The notes below the pieces were generated by a model. It had not been told where the DNA came from, searched no databases, and saw only the letters and a program-made list of their open reading frames with translations. Shown piece by piece: positions 18,954 to 27,720 of a stretch of DNA of 64,000 nucleotides. The stretch is from assembly GCA_963790875.1 (NCBI GenBank), contig CAWBQT010000003.1:62001-126000 (forward strand). The letters run 5' to 3'. The translations under genes were made by a program, and so were the position numbers. This DNA comes from AP-15 sp963790875 (lineage in GTDB: Bacteria > Pseudomonadota > Alphaproteobacteria > ATCC43930 > CGMCC-115725). Every line of letters starts with the position of its first letter. Within the stretch, counting starts at the first letter, position 1.

Positions 18954-20324
18954 ATGCTGGAAATCGGTGTCTTTCACAACGGGGCGTCGAGCCTGCCGGT
19001 CATCACCGACAAGGACGGCGTCACCTTCAACGACGGGTCGCTGACCGAGGTCCACCGGGCGGCGCAGGAAACGCTGGTCAACCAGGTGCGCCAGGGCATT
19101 CTGGCCGAGAAGCTCGGCTATCAGTCGTTCTGGATGACCGAACATCATTTCCAGCCCGAGGGCGCGGAAATGAGCCCCAATCCGCTGATGGTACAGATGA
19201 GCGTTGCCGCCCATACGCGACGCATCCGGCTCGGACAGGCCGCCAATATCATCGTCTGGCATCATCCGGTGCGGCTTGCCGAGCAGATCGCCACCCTCGA
19301 TGTGATCAGCGGCGGGCGGGTCGATTGCGGCGTCGGCCGCGGCTATCAGCCGCGCGAGAACGAGACGCTCGGCCGCCCCTACGGCTCGACAATCCAGGAC
19401 CAGGAGCGCAACCGCAAGGCCTTCGAGGAAACTCTCGCCATCATGACGAAATGTTGGATCGAGCCCTCATTTTCGCATCACGGCGAGAACTTTTCGGTGC
19501 CGCCCAGCTACACCAAGTGGAACCACAAGCAGACGATCGCCTACTTTCGGCAGGACAAGGCCGGGCGCAGCTTGGAACAGGTCATGCAGTTGGGCGATCC
19601 CGACATGTATTCGGCCGGCAACCCGGTGCAGGCGACGACGACGACACTGAAGGAGCTACAGGTCTTCCCGCAGCCGGTGCAGCGGCCGCATCCGCCGCTC
19701 TGGGAACCGCTGACGAGCGCCCGATCACTCAAATTCGCGGCCGAGCACGGGATCAACGGCGTCATGATCGCCGAGCCGAACGATCGGCTGCGCCGCAACC
19801 TCGAAATCTACTACGAGGCAGCCGAGCGCGCGAATTTCCCGGACATGCTTGGTCGCGGCCGCTTCAAATTCGGCTGGGACGCGGCGAAGCGGCGCGGCAT
19901 CATGACAAGCCGCTACCTGCACATCACCCGGCCGGGTCACGAAAGACAGGAGCTCGAGCGGGCGGCGCGGGCGATCGAGCTGCAGTTCGACTATTACGGC
20001 CCGTTCGGCTTTGGCGCGGTGGTGGCCCGGCTCGACGAGCCGATGTTCGACCTCAACAAGAAGGTCACGGCGGAAATGCTGCGCGAGCGCGAAATCGCGA
20101 TCCACGGGTCCAAGCAGTTCGTCATCGACAAGATCATGAAGATGCGCAGCGAGTGCGGCTACGAGGACTTCTGTTTCCTTGGCTGGTTCGAGCTCGGCGG
20201 GTTCGCGGCGCAGGAGACCGAGGAGCAGATGCAGATCTTCGCCGAAGAGGTGATGCCGGTGCTCGCCCGCGAATGCGGCGGCAAGGTCGAGCTGCCGGTG
20301 CGGGGCTCGGATTTCGGCGTCTGA
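18954..20324 (+). CDS. LLM-class (luciferase-like) flavin-dependent monooxygenase
   Basis: 456-residue bacterial-luciferase-like oxidoreductase using FMN or F420. Seen are GYQSFWMTEHHFQ, the TRRIRLGQAANIIVWHHPVR strand-helix, LDVISGGRVDCGVGRGYQPRE (the family's G-R-x-x-x-G-V-G-R-G motif) and a long C-terminal extension ending VELPVRGSDFGV. ATG 18954 is preceded by an excellent GAGGAGG; the frame is open further upstream without homology. It follows the ADH-VOC pair by 142 nt and may belong to the same accessory catabolic group. Substrate unknown. Confidence 0.88.
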   Translation: MLEIGVFHNGASSLPVITDKDGVTFNDGSLTEVHRAAQETLVNQVRQGILAEKLGYQSFWMTEHHFQPEGAEMSPNPLMVQMSVAAHTRRIRLGQAANIIVWHHPVRLAEQIATLDVISGGRVDCGVGRGYQPRENETLGRPYGSTIQDQERNRKAFEETLAIMTKCWIEPSFSHHGENFSVPPSYTKWNHKQTIAYFRQDKAGRSLEQVMQLGDPDMYSAGNPVQATTTTLKELQVFPQPVQRPHPPLWEPLTSARSLKFAAEHGINGVMIAEPNDRLRRNLEIYYEAAERANFPDMLGRGRFKFGWDAAKRRGIMTSRYLHITRPGHERQELERAARAIELQFDYYGPFGFGAVVARLDEPMFDLNKKVTAEMLREREIAIHGSKQFVIDKIMKMRSECGYEDFCFLGWFELGGFAAQETEEQMQIFAEEVMPVLARECGGKVELPVRGSDFGV

Positions 20325-20345
20325 CCGGCAAGCCGGTCGTCGTCT

Positions 20346-20699
20346 TCAGGGAGGAGAAAATGGCGAGCCGGGAAGCCGAAGGGTCCAGCCTTGCCGCCGC
20401 GGCGAGAAGGCGCCGCGCAAGGCATAGACCCGAGGGTTGTCGACGGTGCAGGCATAGAGCGGCGTGCCGCAATTGGGGCAGAAGGCATGCCGGCGCCGGT
20501 TGCCGCTCTCGGCCGTCTTCACATAGGTCTTTGGCGTGCCGTGCAGCACGAAATGCTCGGCCGCGGCCGGGATGTTCACGCGGAAGGCCGAACCGGTCAG
20601 CGTCTGGCAATCGGTGCAATGGCAGATCGAGAGCGCGTCGGGATCGACCTCGGCCGCGAAGGTGATCGCACCGCAATGGCAGTGTCCGTCGATCTTCAT
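20346..20699 (-). CDS. GFA/CENP-V-family zinc protein
   Basis: 117 residues with the GFA zinc-binding pattern: GHCHCGAITF, SICHCTDCQTLTGSAF and AFCPNCGTPLYA. The family includes glutathione-dependent formaldehyde-activating enzymes, but most members are of unknown function. The expected C-terminal R-Q-x-W-x-x-S-x-x-P-W motif is replaced by RRQGWTLRLPGSPFSPP, so the tail is divergent or altered; no reading-frame change clearly restores it. It converges on the LLM monooxygenase gene with 21 nt between the stops. Confidence 0.78.
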   Translation of the reverse strand: MKIDGHCHCGAITFAAEVDPDALSICHCTDCQTLTGSAFRVNIPAAAEHFVLHGTPKTYVKTAESGNRRRHAFCPNCGTPLYACTVDNPRVYALRGAFSPRRQGWTLRLPGSPFSPP

Positions 20700-20745
20700 G
20701 CATCTTGTCCCGTGATTATCCGGTGCCAATCGATCGCAATCCTGC

Positions 20746-21499
20746 TCAGCTCTTGGGAGGATCGGGCCGCGTCAACAGGTGGCTGCAGCCGGCCTTGTTC
20801 GCCCAATATTCCCAGCTGCGCCAGGTCTCGACCGAATAAGGACTGTAGCCGCGGTTGCGGGCCGCGATCTCGCCCGGCGACAGATAGCGGATCTCGCCGC
20901 CCAACTGCAGCGCGCGGATCAGGGCGCGGGCGTTGCGCGGCAGGTAGACCGAGAGCCGCACTACCTCGATCAGCGAACGCGCCGCGGCGGCGAAGCCATG
21001 GCCGCGCATCAGCGCGACATTGTTCGCGCCGAGGCATGTCGCGAGATCCCCGGCCTGCGCCAGGTTGGTGACGAGCAGGTTGGTGTCGCCGAACCTTGTC
21101 GGCGATGTCCCAGACAGGCACCTCGGCGCCGATGAAGCTGCCCGAATGAATGACCGGCCGCAGTCTCGTCGCCGACGCGATGCCGAAGGGCAGGGTGTCC
21201 TCGGCATGCGCATGAACGACGGCCATGATTTCGGGCCGCGCCGCAAAGATCGCCGCGTGAATGAACCGCTCGAGATAAAGGCTCGGGCCCCCGCCGCGCA
21301 CCGGCTGGCCGTCGAGGCCGAGCTCGACGATGTCATCGGGACCGACCAGCTCCGGGGCGAGCGAGCGGGCGATCAGGAACCGGTCCGGATGGTCGGGATG
21401 GCGGACGCTGACATGGCCATAAGCATCGACGACCTCCTCCCTGGCGAGGATCCGGTTGGCGATGACAAGGTCTTGGACCAGCGAATCGAGATTGCGCAT
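20746..21499 (-). pseudogene. class II aldolase/adducin-family gene, frameshifted
   Basis: The N-terminal part reads MRNLDSLVQDLVIANRIL and YGHVSVRHP, then VVHAHAEDTLPFGIA with zinc-ligand His, up to VWDIADK. At about 21094 the frame breaks. The rest (FGDTNLLVTNLAQAGDL, NVALMRGHGFAAAA with the third His) continues in another frame to 20746. Removing one G in the AAGGTTCGG segment restores one 250-residue protein. The family covers fuculose-phosphate-aldolase-like lyases and decarboxylases. Either this is a young pseudogene or an assembly error; all other family motifs are intact. Confidence 0.85.
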
Positions 21500-21546
21500 C
21501 CTGCGATGCTACCGCAGTTCGCATCCGAGAGGAACGGGACGCCGCC

Positions 21547-21900
21547 ATGACCTACGACATACCGCCGCCGGCGAACCGGCCCGAGCCCGGATATTACTAT
21601 CATTTCAAACACGACCCTAACGGAGCGGTGAATAACTATGCCTATTATATTTACGGCGTCGGCCATCATACCGAAGACGACTGCCCGGCGGAGGACGCTT
21701 TCATGCAGGTATACCGGCCGCTCTACGAGGAGGCCTATGCCTATCGCAACGGCGGCCTCTTCGACCTGCGGCCGCTCTACATGTTTTTCACAGCGGCCGA
21801 GTGGCAGGGAAAGAAGGTGCCGCGGTTCACGCGGATCGTCGACCCGGACGTGATCGCCCAGCTGGCGGCAATCAAGGCTCGCCTCTACCCGCACCCGTAA
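21547..21900 (+). CDS. DUF1653-type small protein
   Basis: 117 residues in one small beta-rich domain: PGYYYHFKHDP, IYGVGHHTEDD, MQVYRPLYEE, LFDLRPLYMFFTAAEW and GKKVPRFTRI. This order (Y-x-H-x-K near the start, G-V-x-x-H-T, V-Y-x-x-L-Y, R-P-x-x-M-F, P-R-F) matches DUF1653, whose function is unknown. It diverges from the aldolase gene with 47 nt between starts, and its promoter must overlap that gap. Confidence 0.7.
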   Translation: MTYDIPPPANRPEPGYYYHFKHDPNGAVNNYAYYIYGVGHHTEDDCPAEDAFMQVYRPLYEEAYAYRNGGLFDLRPLYMFFTAAEWQGKKVPRFTRIVDPDVIAQLAAIKARLYPHP

Positions 21901-22040
21901 CCCCCCTGCGCGGGTCCCTCCCGCCCTCTGCCGTTCATCCTTCCGCTATCGCGGTCCCTCCCTCCCCCGCTTGCGACCGCTTGCGGAGAGCGGGCTGGGG
22001 TGACGGGGCCTCGGCGAATCTAGCGCATCCGCCGGCCCAT
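21901..22040. other. short intergenic gap, no gene seen
   Basis: Pyrimidine-rich plus strand between the DUF1653-type stop and the convergent amidase stop. It contains a GACCGCTTGCGG-like duplication but no convincing terminator. Confidence 0.4.
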
Positions 22041-23450
22041 TCAGGCTGCAGCAACAGCGACAGTCGTTGCCGGGCGCTCGCTGCGGAACTCGGTCGCCTT
22101 TTCGAAGGCGTCGGCGATGCGCAGCAGGGTCGGTTCGGCGAATGGCTTGCCGGCGAGCTGGATCGCGACCGGCAAGCCGCCGGCGCCGAACCCCGCGCAG
22201 ATCGAGATCGCCGGAGTGCCGGCGATGTTGAACGGCATCGTGAAATTCGGCAGTTCGAACATGTCCCATTTCGGCAAGGAATCGATCCGCGGGGCCTCGG
22301 AAGGCTGCGACGCGGTCAAGACGGCATCGAGCCCAGCCATCGCCCGCTGCAGTTCGGCGCACAATTCGCGCCGCCGCCGCTGCGCCTGCACATAATCGAC
22401 CCCGGAGACGAGGGCGCCGAGCATCAGCCGGCGCTGCACCCGCTCGCCGAAATCCCCAAGCCGGGTGCGCGCCCATTCCTCATAGGCGGCGGCGCGTTCG
22501 GTCATGGAGATCAACGAGCCGCAGGCCATCCAGTCCTGCAGCGGCGACAGCTGCACCTCGCGGATCTCGGCGCCGAGGCTGCGAAAGGTCGCGATCGCGG
22601 CGTCGATGCCGCGCTGCGTGCCGTCGCTGACCTTGTGGTCGATTTCATGGAAATGGTGGATGACGCCGATCTTGAGGCCGCGGACCCCGCTGCCGAGAAG
22701 CGCGGTGTAGTCCGGCACGGGGCGCGTGGCGCTTGCCGGATCCCGCGGGTCGTGGCCGGCCAAGGTCTGCAGCAGCAGCGCGCAGTCCTCGGCGGTCCAG
22801 GCCATCGGTCCGATATGGTCGAGGCTGTAGGCGGCCGGAGCGACGCCGGCGCGGCTGACGAGGCCGTAGGTCGGCTTGAGGCCTGCGATGCCACACAACG
22901 CCGCCGGGCCGCGGATCGAGCCGCCGGTATCGGTGCCGATGCCGCCGAGGATCATGCCGGCGGCGATGCCGGCGCCGGTGCCGCTGCTGCTGCCCGCCGT
23001 GAAATGCTCGGGGTTCCACGGGTTGCGCGCCGGCGGCCAGGGCAGATCGAAGCTCGGCCCGCCATCGGCGAATTCATGTGTCGTCGTCTTGCCGAGCAGA
23101 ACCGTGCCGGCGGCGGCGAGCCGCGCGGCGCAGGTCGCATCCTCGTCTGGCACATTGTCGGCGAGGATCTTCGACTGGCAGGTCGTCGGGATGCCTTTGG
23201 TGTCGACGATGTCCTTGAGGCCGATCGGGATGCCGTGCAGCGGACCCTTCGGTCCGGCCGCCATGACCACGCGCTCGGCGGCGCGCGCTTCGGCCAGGGC
23301 CCGCTCCTCGGTGCGGCAGACGAAGGCGTGCAGCCGATCGTCGAGCGCGTGGATGCGGGCGAGGCAGGCGCGGGTCAGCTCGACCGGCGACAACTCTTTC
23401 GCGACAATCAGCCGGGCCGCCTCTGCGATGGTCGGGATCGCGCCGCTCAC
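22041..23450 (-). CDS. amidase-signature hydrolase (AtzE/GatA-like)
   Basis: 469 residues of the amidase-signature family (Ser-cisSer-Lys triad). GLKDIVDTKGIPT holds the catalytic Lys, TAGSSSGTGAGIAAG the Gly/Ser-rich loop with the cis-Ser, and GTDTGGSIRGPAA the nucleophile region. The start overlaps the stop of a 65-residue AtzG-like gene (ATGA). That pairing is diagnostic for AtzE-type amidases (1-carboxybiuret hydrolase and relatives in s-triazine/biuret breakdown) rather than GatA, which would be next to gatB/gatC. The substrate here is not established; other AtzE relatives act on different amides. Confidence 0.88.
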   Translation of the reverse strand: MSGAIPTIAEAARLIVAKELSPVELTRACLARIHALDDRLHAFVCRTEERALAEARAAERVVMAAGPKGPLHGIPIGLKDIVDTKGIPTTCQSKILADNVPDEDATCAARLAAAGTVLLGKTTTHEFADGGPSFDLPWPPARNPWNPEHFTAGSSSGTGAGIAAGMILGGIGTDTGGSIRGPAALCGIAGLKPTYGLVSRAGVAPAAYSLDHIGPMAWTAEDCALLLQTLAGHDPRDPASATRPVPDYTALLGSGVRGLKIGVIHHFHEIDHKVSDGTQRGIDAAIATFRSLGAEIREVQLSPLQDWMACGSLISMTERAAAYEEWARTRLGDFGERVQRRLMLGALVSGVDYVQAQRRRRELCAELQRAMAGLDAVLTASQPSEAPRIDSLPKWDMFELPNFTMPFNIAGTPAISICAGFGAGGLPVAIQLAGKPFAEPTLLRIADAFEKATEFRSERPATTVAVAAA

Positions 23451-23644
23451 GACAGATCCTCCTCGGCGAAGCCGTAGGTCGATGCCGGCTCGGCCATGAT
23501 GCCGCGCCGCTGCCGGACCCGCTCGGCCATCGCCGCGATGCCGGCGTAGATCGAGCGCAGCTCGGCCTTCTGCGCGTCGCCGAGTTCCAGCCCGGCGCGG
23601 GCCAGCAGGAAGTCGAGAGCCTCGTTTCCGATTTCGCTAGGCAT
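23447..23644 (-). CDS. AtzG-like small subunit (DUF4089)
   Basis: 65 residues, mostly helical, similar in length and layout to AtzG, which forms a GatCAB-like complex with AtzE and stabilises it. Seen are ALDFLLARAGLEL and a basic central helix, ending just inside the amidase start with a 4-nt ATGA overlap. The assignment relies on size, helix pattern and gene order as much as on residues. Confidence 0.72.
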   Translation of the reverse strand: MPSEIGNEALDFLLARAGLELGDAQKAELRSIYAGIAAMAERVRQRRGIMAEPASTYGFAEEDLS

Positions 23645-23841
23645 GGCACGGTCTCCCCGATCGACGCACTCGCAAGTCTGCCGGCCCTTATACCGTGCTT
23701 CCGGCGCCAGCGCGAACCGCGCTGACGCTCACGCGGTTCGTAGCCCAGTAAATCTGAACGTGCTATTTTTCGTGACGGGCTCGTGTGCGCTAGCCGCAGC
23801 GAGAGATCGCGCGATGACGAGCCGCCGGCCAGGGAGGCAGT

Positions 23842-24168
23842 ATGCCGGACGTGACCTACGTCGAATTCAGCGGTGCCGCGCATACCGTCGACGTTCCGGT
23901 CGGGACGAGTTTGATGCGCGGCGCAGTCGCCAACAACATCCCCGGCATCGATGCCGACTGCGGCGGCGAGTGCGCCTGCGCCACCTGTCACATCTATGTC
24001 GATGCCGCGTGGCTCGACAGGACCGGCCTGCCTGAGCCCGGCTCTCAGGAAGCGACGATGCTCAGCTTCGCCGCGGCGGCAGAGCCGAATTCGCGCCTCG
24101 CCTGCCAGATCCGAATGCGCGAAGAGTTCGCCGGCCTCGTCTTGCGCATGCCGGAAGGACAGCACTGA
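23842..24168 (+). CDS. [2Fe-2S] ferredoxin (putidaredoxin type)
   Basis: 108-residue electron carrier. CGGECACATCHIYV supplies three cluster cysteines in the C-x5-C-x2-C arrangement and RLACQIRM the fourth, as in putidaredoxin/rhodocoxin-type ferredoxins that serve bacterial P450s. GGAGG lies 5 nt before the ATG. The P450 gene follows 32 nt later, so it is the likely redox partner. No ferredoxin reductase is encoded anywhere in the window. Confidence 0.93.
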   Translation: MPDVTYVEFSGAAHTVDVPVGTSLMRGAVANNIPGIDADCGGECACATCHIYVDAAWLDRTGLPEPGSQEATMLSFAAAAEPNSRLACQIRMREEFAGLVLRMPEGQH

Positions 24169-24200
24169 AGCCGGCCGCGTCCGGCACGAAGGAGGGCTTC

Positions 24201-25454
24201 ATGGACGCCAACGTCAATTTCGACCCGCGCGAAGACGCGTATTCGCGGCCACTCGACAGCATCGATGTCAGCCTCCCCGAACTCTACCAGGATGACGTCT
24301 ACCAGCCGTACTTCGAACGGCTGCGCCGCGAGGACCCGGTGCATTACTGCACCGACAGCAAATTCGGGCCCTACTGGTCGGTGACCCGCTACAAGGACAT
24401 TATGACAGTCGCGGTGAACCACCAGGCGTTCTCGTCGAAATGGGAACTCGGCGGGGTCCGGCTCGAGGATCAGGTGCCGGGGTATGAGCGGCCGAGTTTC
24501 ATCCAGATGGACGAGCCCGCCCATGGCGAGCGCCGCAAATCGGTGAGCCCGGCGGTGGCACCGGCCAATCTCCAGCGCATGGAAGGGGTGATCCGCGAAC
24601 GCACCGCGCGCGTCCTCGACGAGCTGCCGCGCGGCCAGACCTTCAACTGGGTCAAGGAGGTGTCGATCGAGCTGACCTCGCGCATGCTCGCCACCTTGTT
24701 CGATTGGCCGATCGAGGACAGGCATCGGCTGATGTTCTGGTCCGACGTCACCGTGTGTCACGTCGATACGCCGGACGCGCCGGTTCACTCCGAGGCGGAG
24801 CGCTACGCCGAGCTGCAGAAGATGGCGACCGCGATGAAGGCGCTGTGGGAGGAGCGCGCCGCCGGCAACGCGCCGCGCTTCGATCTGCTGTCGATGATGG
24901 CGCACAGCGACGCAACGCGGAAGATGGATTTCCGGGAATTGCTGGCGACCTGCAGCCTCTTGATCGTCGGCGGCAACGATACGACGCGGAACTCGATGTC
25001 CGGCGGGGTCTGGGGACTCGCCCAATACCCCGAGCAGTATCAGAAGTTGCGGCAGAACCCCGAACTGGTGCCGAGCCTGGTTTCGGAAATCATCCGCTGG
25101 CATACGCCGGTGCTGCATTTGCGGCGCACGGCGCTGGCGGATTTCGAACTCGGCGGCAAGACGATCCGCAAGGGCGACAAGGTCGCGATGTGGTTCGTCT
25201 CCGGCAACCGGGACGACGAGGTGATCAAGGACCCGCACGACCTGATCGTCGACCGGCCGCGGGCGCGCGAACACATCTCGTTTGGCTTCGGCGTGCACCG
25301 CTGCGTCGGCAACCGCCTGGCCGAGCTGCAGCTGCGCATCCTGTGGGAGGAAATCCTGAAGCGCGACCTCGTCATTGAGGTGATCGACAAACCGAAATAT
25401 CTGCGCTCGAACCTGATCCACGGGGTCCGCGAGTTGCCCGTGCAGATTCATTGA
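24201..25454 (+). CDS. cytochrome P450, CYP153-like
   Basis: 417-residue soluble P450. FGFGVHRCVGNRLAELQL holds the haem-thiolate Cys (C368), LIVGGNDTTRNSMSGG is the I-helix oxygen-activation motif and SEIIRWHTPVLHLRRTA the K-helix region. RERTARVLDELPRG, WVKEVSIELTSRMLAT and LLSMMAHSDATR are segments shared with CYP153 terminal alkane/fatty-acid hydroxylases. A [2Fe-2S] ferredoxin is encoded 32 nt upstream and a GMC alcohol dehydrogenase converges from downstream. Together these suggest hydroxylation of an aliphatic or terpenoid substrate and oxidation of the alcohol. Substrate inferred from family only. Confidence 0.9.
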   Translation: MDANVNFDPREDAYSRPLDSIDVSLPELYQDDVYQPYFERLRREDPVHYCTDSKFGPYWSVTRYKDIMTVAVNHQAFSSKWELGGVRLEDQVPGYERPSFIQMDEPAHGERRKSVSPAVAPANLQRMEGVIRERTARVLDELPRGQTFNWVKEVSIELTSRMLATLFDWPIEDRHRLMFWSDVTVCHVDTPDAPVHSEAERYAELQKMATAMKALWEERAAGNAPRFDLLSMMAHSDATRKMDFRELLATCSLLIVGGNDTTRNSMSGGVWGLAQYPEQYQKLRQNPELVPSLVSEIIRWHTPVLHLRRTALADFELGGKTIRKGDKVAMWFVSGNRDDEVIKDPHDLIVDRPRAREHISFGFGVHRCVGNRLAELQLRILWEEILKRDLVIEVIDKPKYLRSNLIHGVRELPVQIH

Positions 25455-25565
25455 ACCAGAGCCCCCCGCTCTGCCGGCGCCGTTGTATCTCGACCATCGG
25501 CTGATCGGTCAGGCGCTATACCCGGACCGTCGCCGACCATTTTCTTCAGCGTCGATGAGGGACGG

Positions 25566-25590
25566 TAGACCCGGCGGCTCGCCGGGTCTA
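25566..25590. terminator. bidirectional hairpin between convergent P450 and GMC genes
   Basis: A perfect 11-bp inverted repeat, TAGACCCGGCG / CGCCGGGTCTA with a GCT loop, 112 nt after the P450 stop and 9 nt after the GMC stop on the other strand. Its position between convergent genes suggests termination in both directions. No strong T-tract is visible. Confidence 0.6.
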
Positions 25591-25599
25591 AGGCCAGGT

Positions 25600-27213
25600 C
25601 TAGGCCGCTAGTCTCTGCCGGGCCGCACCCTTGATCAGCGCGGCCGCCTTCTCGGCGATCATGATCGTCGGCGCATTCGTGTTGGTCGAGGTGACCGCCG
25701 GCATCACCGAGGCGTCGATGACCCGCAGCCCATCGAGCCCGTGCACCCCCAGCTCGTCGTCGACGACCGCCATCGCGTGCTGGCCCATCATGCAGGTGCA
25801 GCTGGCGTGATAGCAGGTGCTGCCGTTGCGTCGCGCGTAATCGAGTAGCTCGTCGTCGGTCTGGATCTGGTCGCCGGGCAGGGTCTCCTCCCGCGCGAAC
25901 TGCTGCAGCGCCGGGGCGGCGAACATCCGCCGGGCAAACCGCAGGCCGCCGATGATGGCGCGCCGGTCGGCTTCTTCCGACAGATAGCGCGGGTTGATCG
26001 CCGGCATGTCGCCGGGCCGGTTCGACCGGGCCTCGACATAACCGCGCGACAATGGCCGCATCTGCCAGGCGCCGCAGCTGAGGCCCGGCGTCTCCTCGAG
26101 TTCGCCGATCTGGCCGCCCTTGAAACTGCCCGGGGCAAAGGTGCATTGCATGTCGGGCGTCGCCGATTCCTCCAAGACCTTGACCGAGGCGGCGACGATC
26201 GACGGGCTGTAGGTCAGCATGCCCTTGCCGGTGACGAGCCAGCGCATGACCTCGCCGGCGAGCGGCAGGCCGCGCGCGCGCTCATTGGCGGTCTGGGCGC
26301 CGACGACCCGATAGGAGGTTCGGGCGGTATAGTGGTCCTGCATGTTGCGGCCGACGCCGCGCAACTCATGCAGCACCGGGACGCCGATCTTCACGAGATG
26401 CTCAGGATCGCCAACGCCCGACAGCTGCAGGATGTGCGGCGAGCCGATTGCTCCTGCCGACAAGATCACCTCGCGCCCGGCATCGGCCCGCTCGACGGCG
26501 CTACCGCGCGAGAATTCGATGCCGGTCGCCCGCTTGCCGTCGAACAGGACGCGATGGACGAGCGCGTTGATCACGAGTTGCAGGTTCGGCCGCTTCAACG
26601 CCGGCCGCAAATAGGTGCGCGCGGTGCTGGCGCGGCGGCGGCCGCCGCGGGTCTGCTGGCACCAGCCGATGCTGTCGCCGGCCCCAGGCGGCAGATTGTT
26701 GAGGTCCTCGCGGTATTCGAGGCCGAGCTGCAGGCCCGCCTCGAGCACCGAGGCACAGATCGCCGGCCGGTCGATCCGCGACGTGAAGAGCGGTCCATCC
26801 TTGCCGCGCGCCGCGCTCCCTTCGCCCTCCCAGCGTTCGGCCTTGCGAAAGAACGGCAGGCAATCGTCCCACGACCAGCCGCGATTGCCGAGCTGCGCCC
26901 AGTGGTCGTAATCCTCGGGTTGGCCGCGGATGTAGATGAGCCCGTTGATCGACGAGGAACCGCCGATCACCCGGCCGCGCGTATAGTTGATGACGCGGCC
27001 GTAGGTGCCGGGATCGGGCTCGGATCGGAACTTCCAGGTCAGCGTATCGTGGTCGAGCATCTTGTAGAAGCCGGCCGGGACGTGAATGAGCGGGTTCCAG
27101 TCGCGCCCGCCCGCCTCGATCAGCAAGACTTTCGTGCCGGGATCCTCGGTCAGCCGGTTGGCCAAGACGCAGCCGGCCGAGCCCGCTCCGACGATGACAT
27201 AATCCGCCTGCAT
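25600..27213 (-). CDS. GMC-family FAD-dependent alcohol dehydrogenase
   Basis: 537 residues of the glucose-methanol-choline oxidoreductase family. DYVIVGAGSAGCVLANRL is the FAD-binding start, GGSSSINGLIYIRGQ a GMC signature, VILSAGAIGSPHILQLSGVG the second signature, and CYHASCTCMMG with TSTNTNAPTIMIAEKAA the C-terminal active-site region. Many relatives are annotated choline dehydrogenases, but the family also contains AlkJ-type membrane-associated alcohol dehydrogenases that work after alkane hydroxylases, which fits the convergent CYP153-like gene. ATG 27213 has GGGGAG about 9 nt upstream and starts at the FAD motif. Confidence 0.9.
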   Translation of the reverse strand: MQADYVIVGAGSAGCVLANRLTEDPGTKVLLIEAGGRDWNPLIHVPAGFYKMLDHDTLTWKFRSEPDPGTYGRVINYTRGRVIGGSSSINGLIYIRGQPEDYDHWAQLGNRGWSWDDCLPFFRKAERWEGEGSAARGKDGPLFTSRIDRPAICASVLEAGLQLGLEYREDLNNLPPGAGDSIGWCQQTRGGRRRASTARTYLRPALKRPNLQLVINALVHRVLFDGKRATGIEFSRGSAVERADAGREVILSAGAIGSPHILQLSGVGDPEHLVKIGVPVLHELRGVGRNMQDHYTARTSYRVVGAQTANERARGLPLAGEVMRWLVTGKGMLTYSPSIVAASVKVLEESATPDMQCTFAPGSFKGGQIGELEETPGLSCGAWQMRPLSRGYVEARSNRPGDMPAINPRYLSEEADRRAIIGGLRFARRMFAAPALQQFAREETLPGDQIQTDDELLDYARRNGSTCYHASCTCMMGQHAMAVVDDELGVHGLDGLRVIDASVMPAVTSTNTNAPTIMIAEKAAALIKGAARQRLAA

Positions 27214-27603
27214 GCTAGGCACTCCCCGAGCCCCGGTCCGGCCCACCGCCGGACTGCTTATCCGCGCCCAGTCTAGCGCATCCTGGCGCCACCGGAAGAT
27301 GTCCTGAAAGCCGGTGAATTTGTTCAGCCGCCGACCCTTTCATTTGCTCCACCCTGGGCCTTTAGCCTGCGGGCGAGACCGGCGGGGAGAGCCGTGGCCG
27401 CTGGGTCAATGTGACCGCATGGTGCGCTGTTTGACGGGCGATGGCCGGTCCGTTTTCGAACGGGAGCGCGGAGTTCGGCACGATGGCGCCAATCCGAGGA
27501 AGCCCGACCCCGATCTGTCTTGTAGAACTGGGGGAACGCGATGACGGTAAATCCGGCCGACGGCAGGCCTCTGATTTCCTCCGCTGCCGACGATCCGCCC
27601 GGT
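27214..27603. other. intergenic stretch up to the IS element, no gene seen
   Basis: About 390 nt. Open frames exist on both strands but none shows a recognisable domain or a good ribosome site. The promoter of the GMC gene should be near 27230-27300. The right end of this stretch is the target into which the ISNCY-type element inserted. Confidence 0.45.
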
Positions 27604-27627
27604 CTAGCTACTTTCCGGCGCAAAAAT
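27604..27627 (+). repeat. left terminal inverted repeat of the ISNCY-type element
   Basis: 24 nt beginning CTAGCTACTTTCCGGC and ending CAAAAAT; exact reverse complement of 29652-29675. Confidence 0.92.
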
Positions 27628-27720
27628 CGGGTGTTTCGGAAGAGGGTCGGCTGCGGACGGCAAGCGGGAACCGCCGGCGGTGGGCCGGCGGTTTGCATGG
27701 CGCTCGGGGGCTGAGAAACG

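Noticed and set aside
20346..20400. Frameshift at the end of the GFA-family gene
   Set aside because: The tail lacks the usual R-Q-x-W...P-W motif, but neither other frame restores it, so a frameshift cannot be supported.
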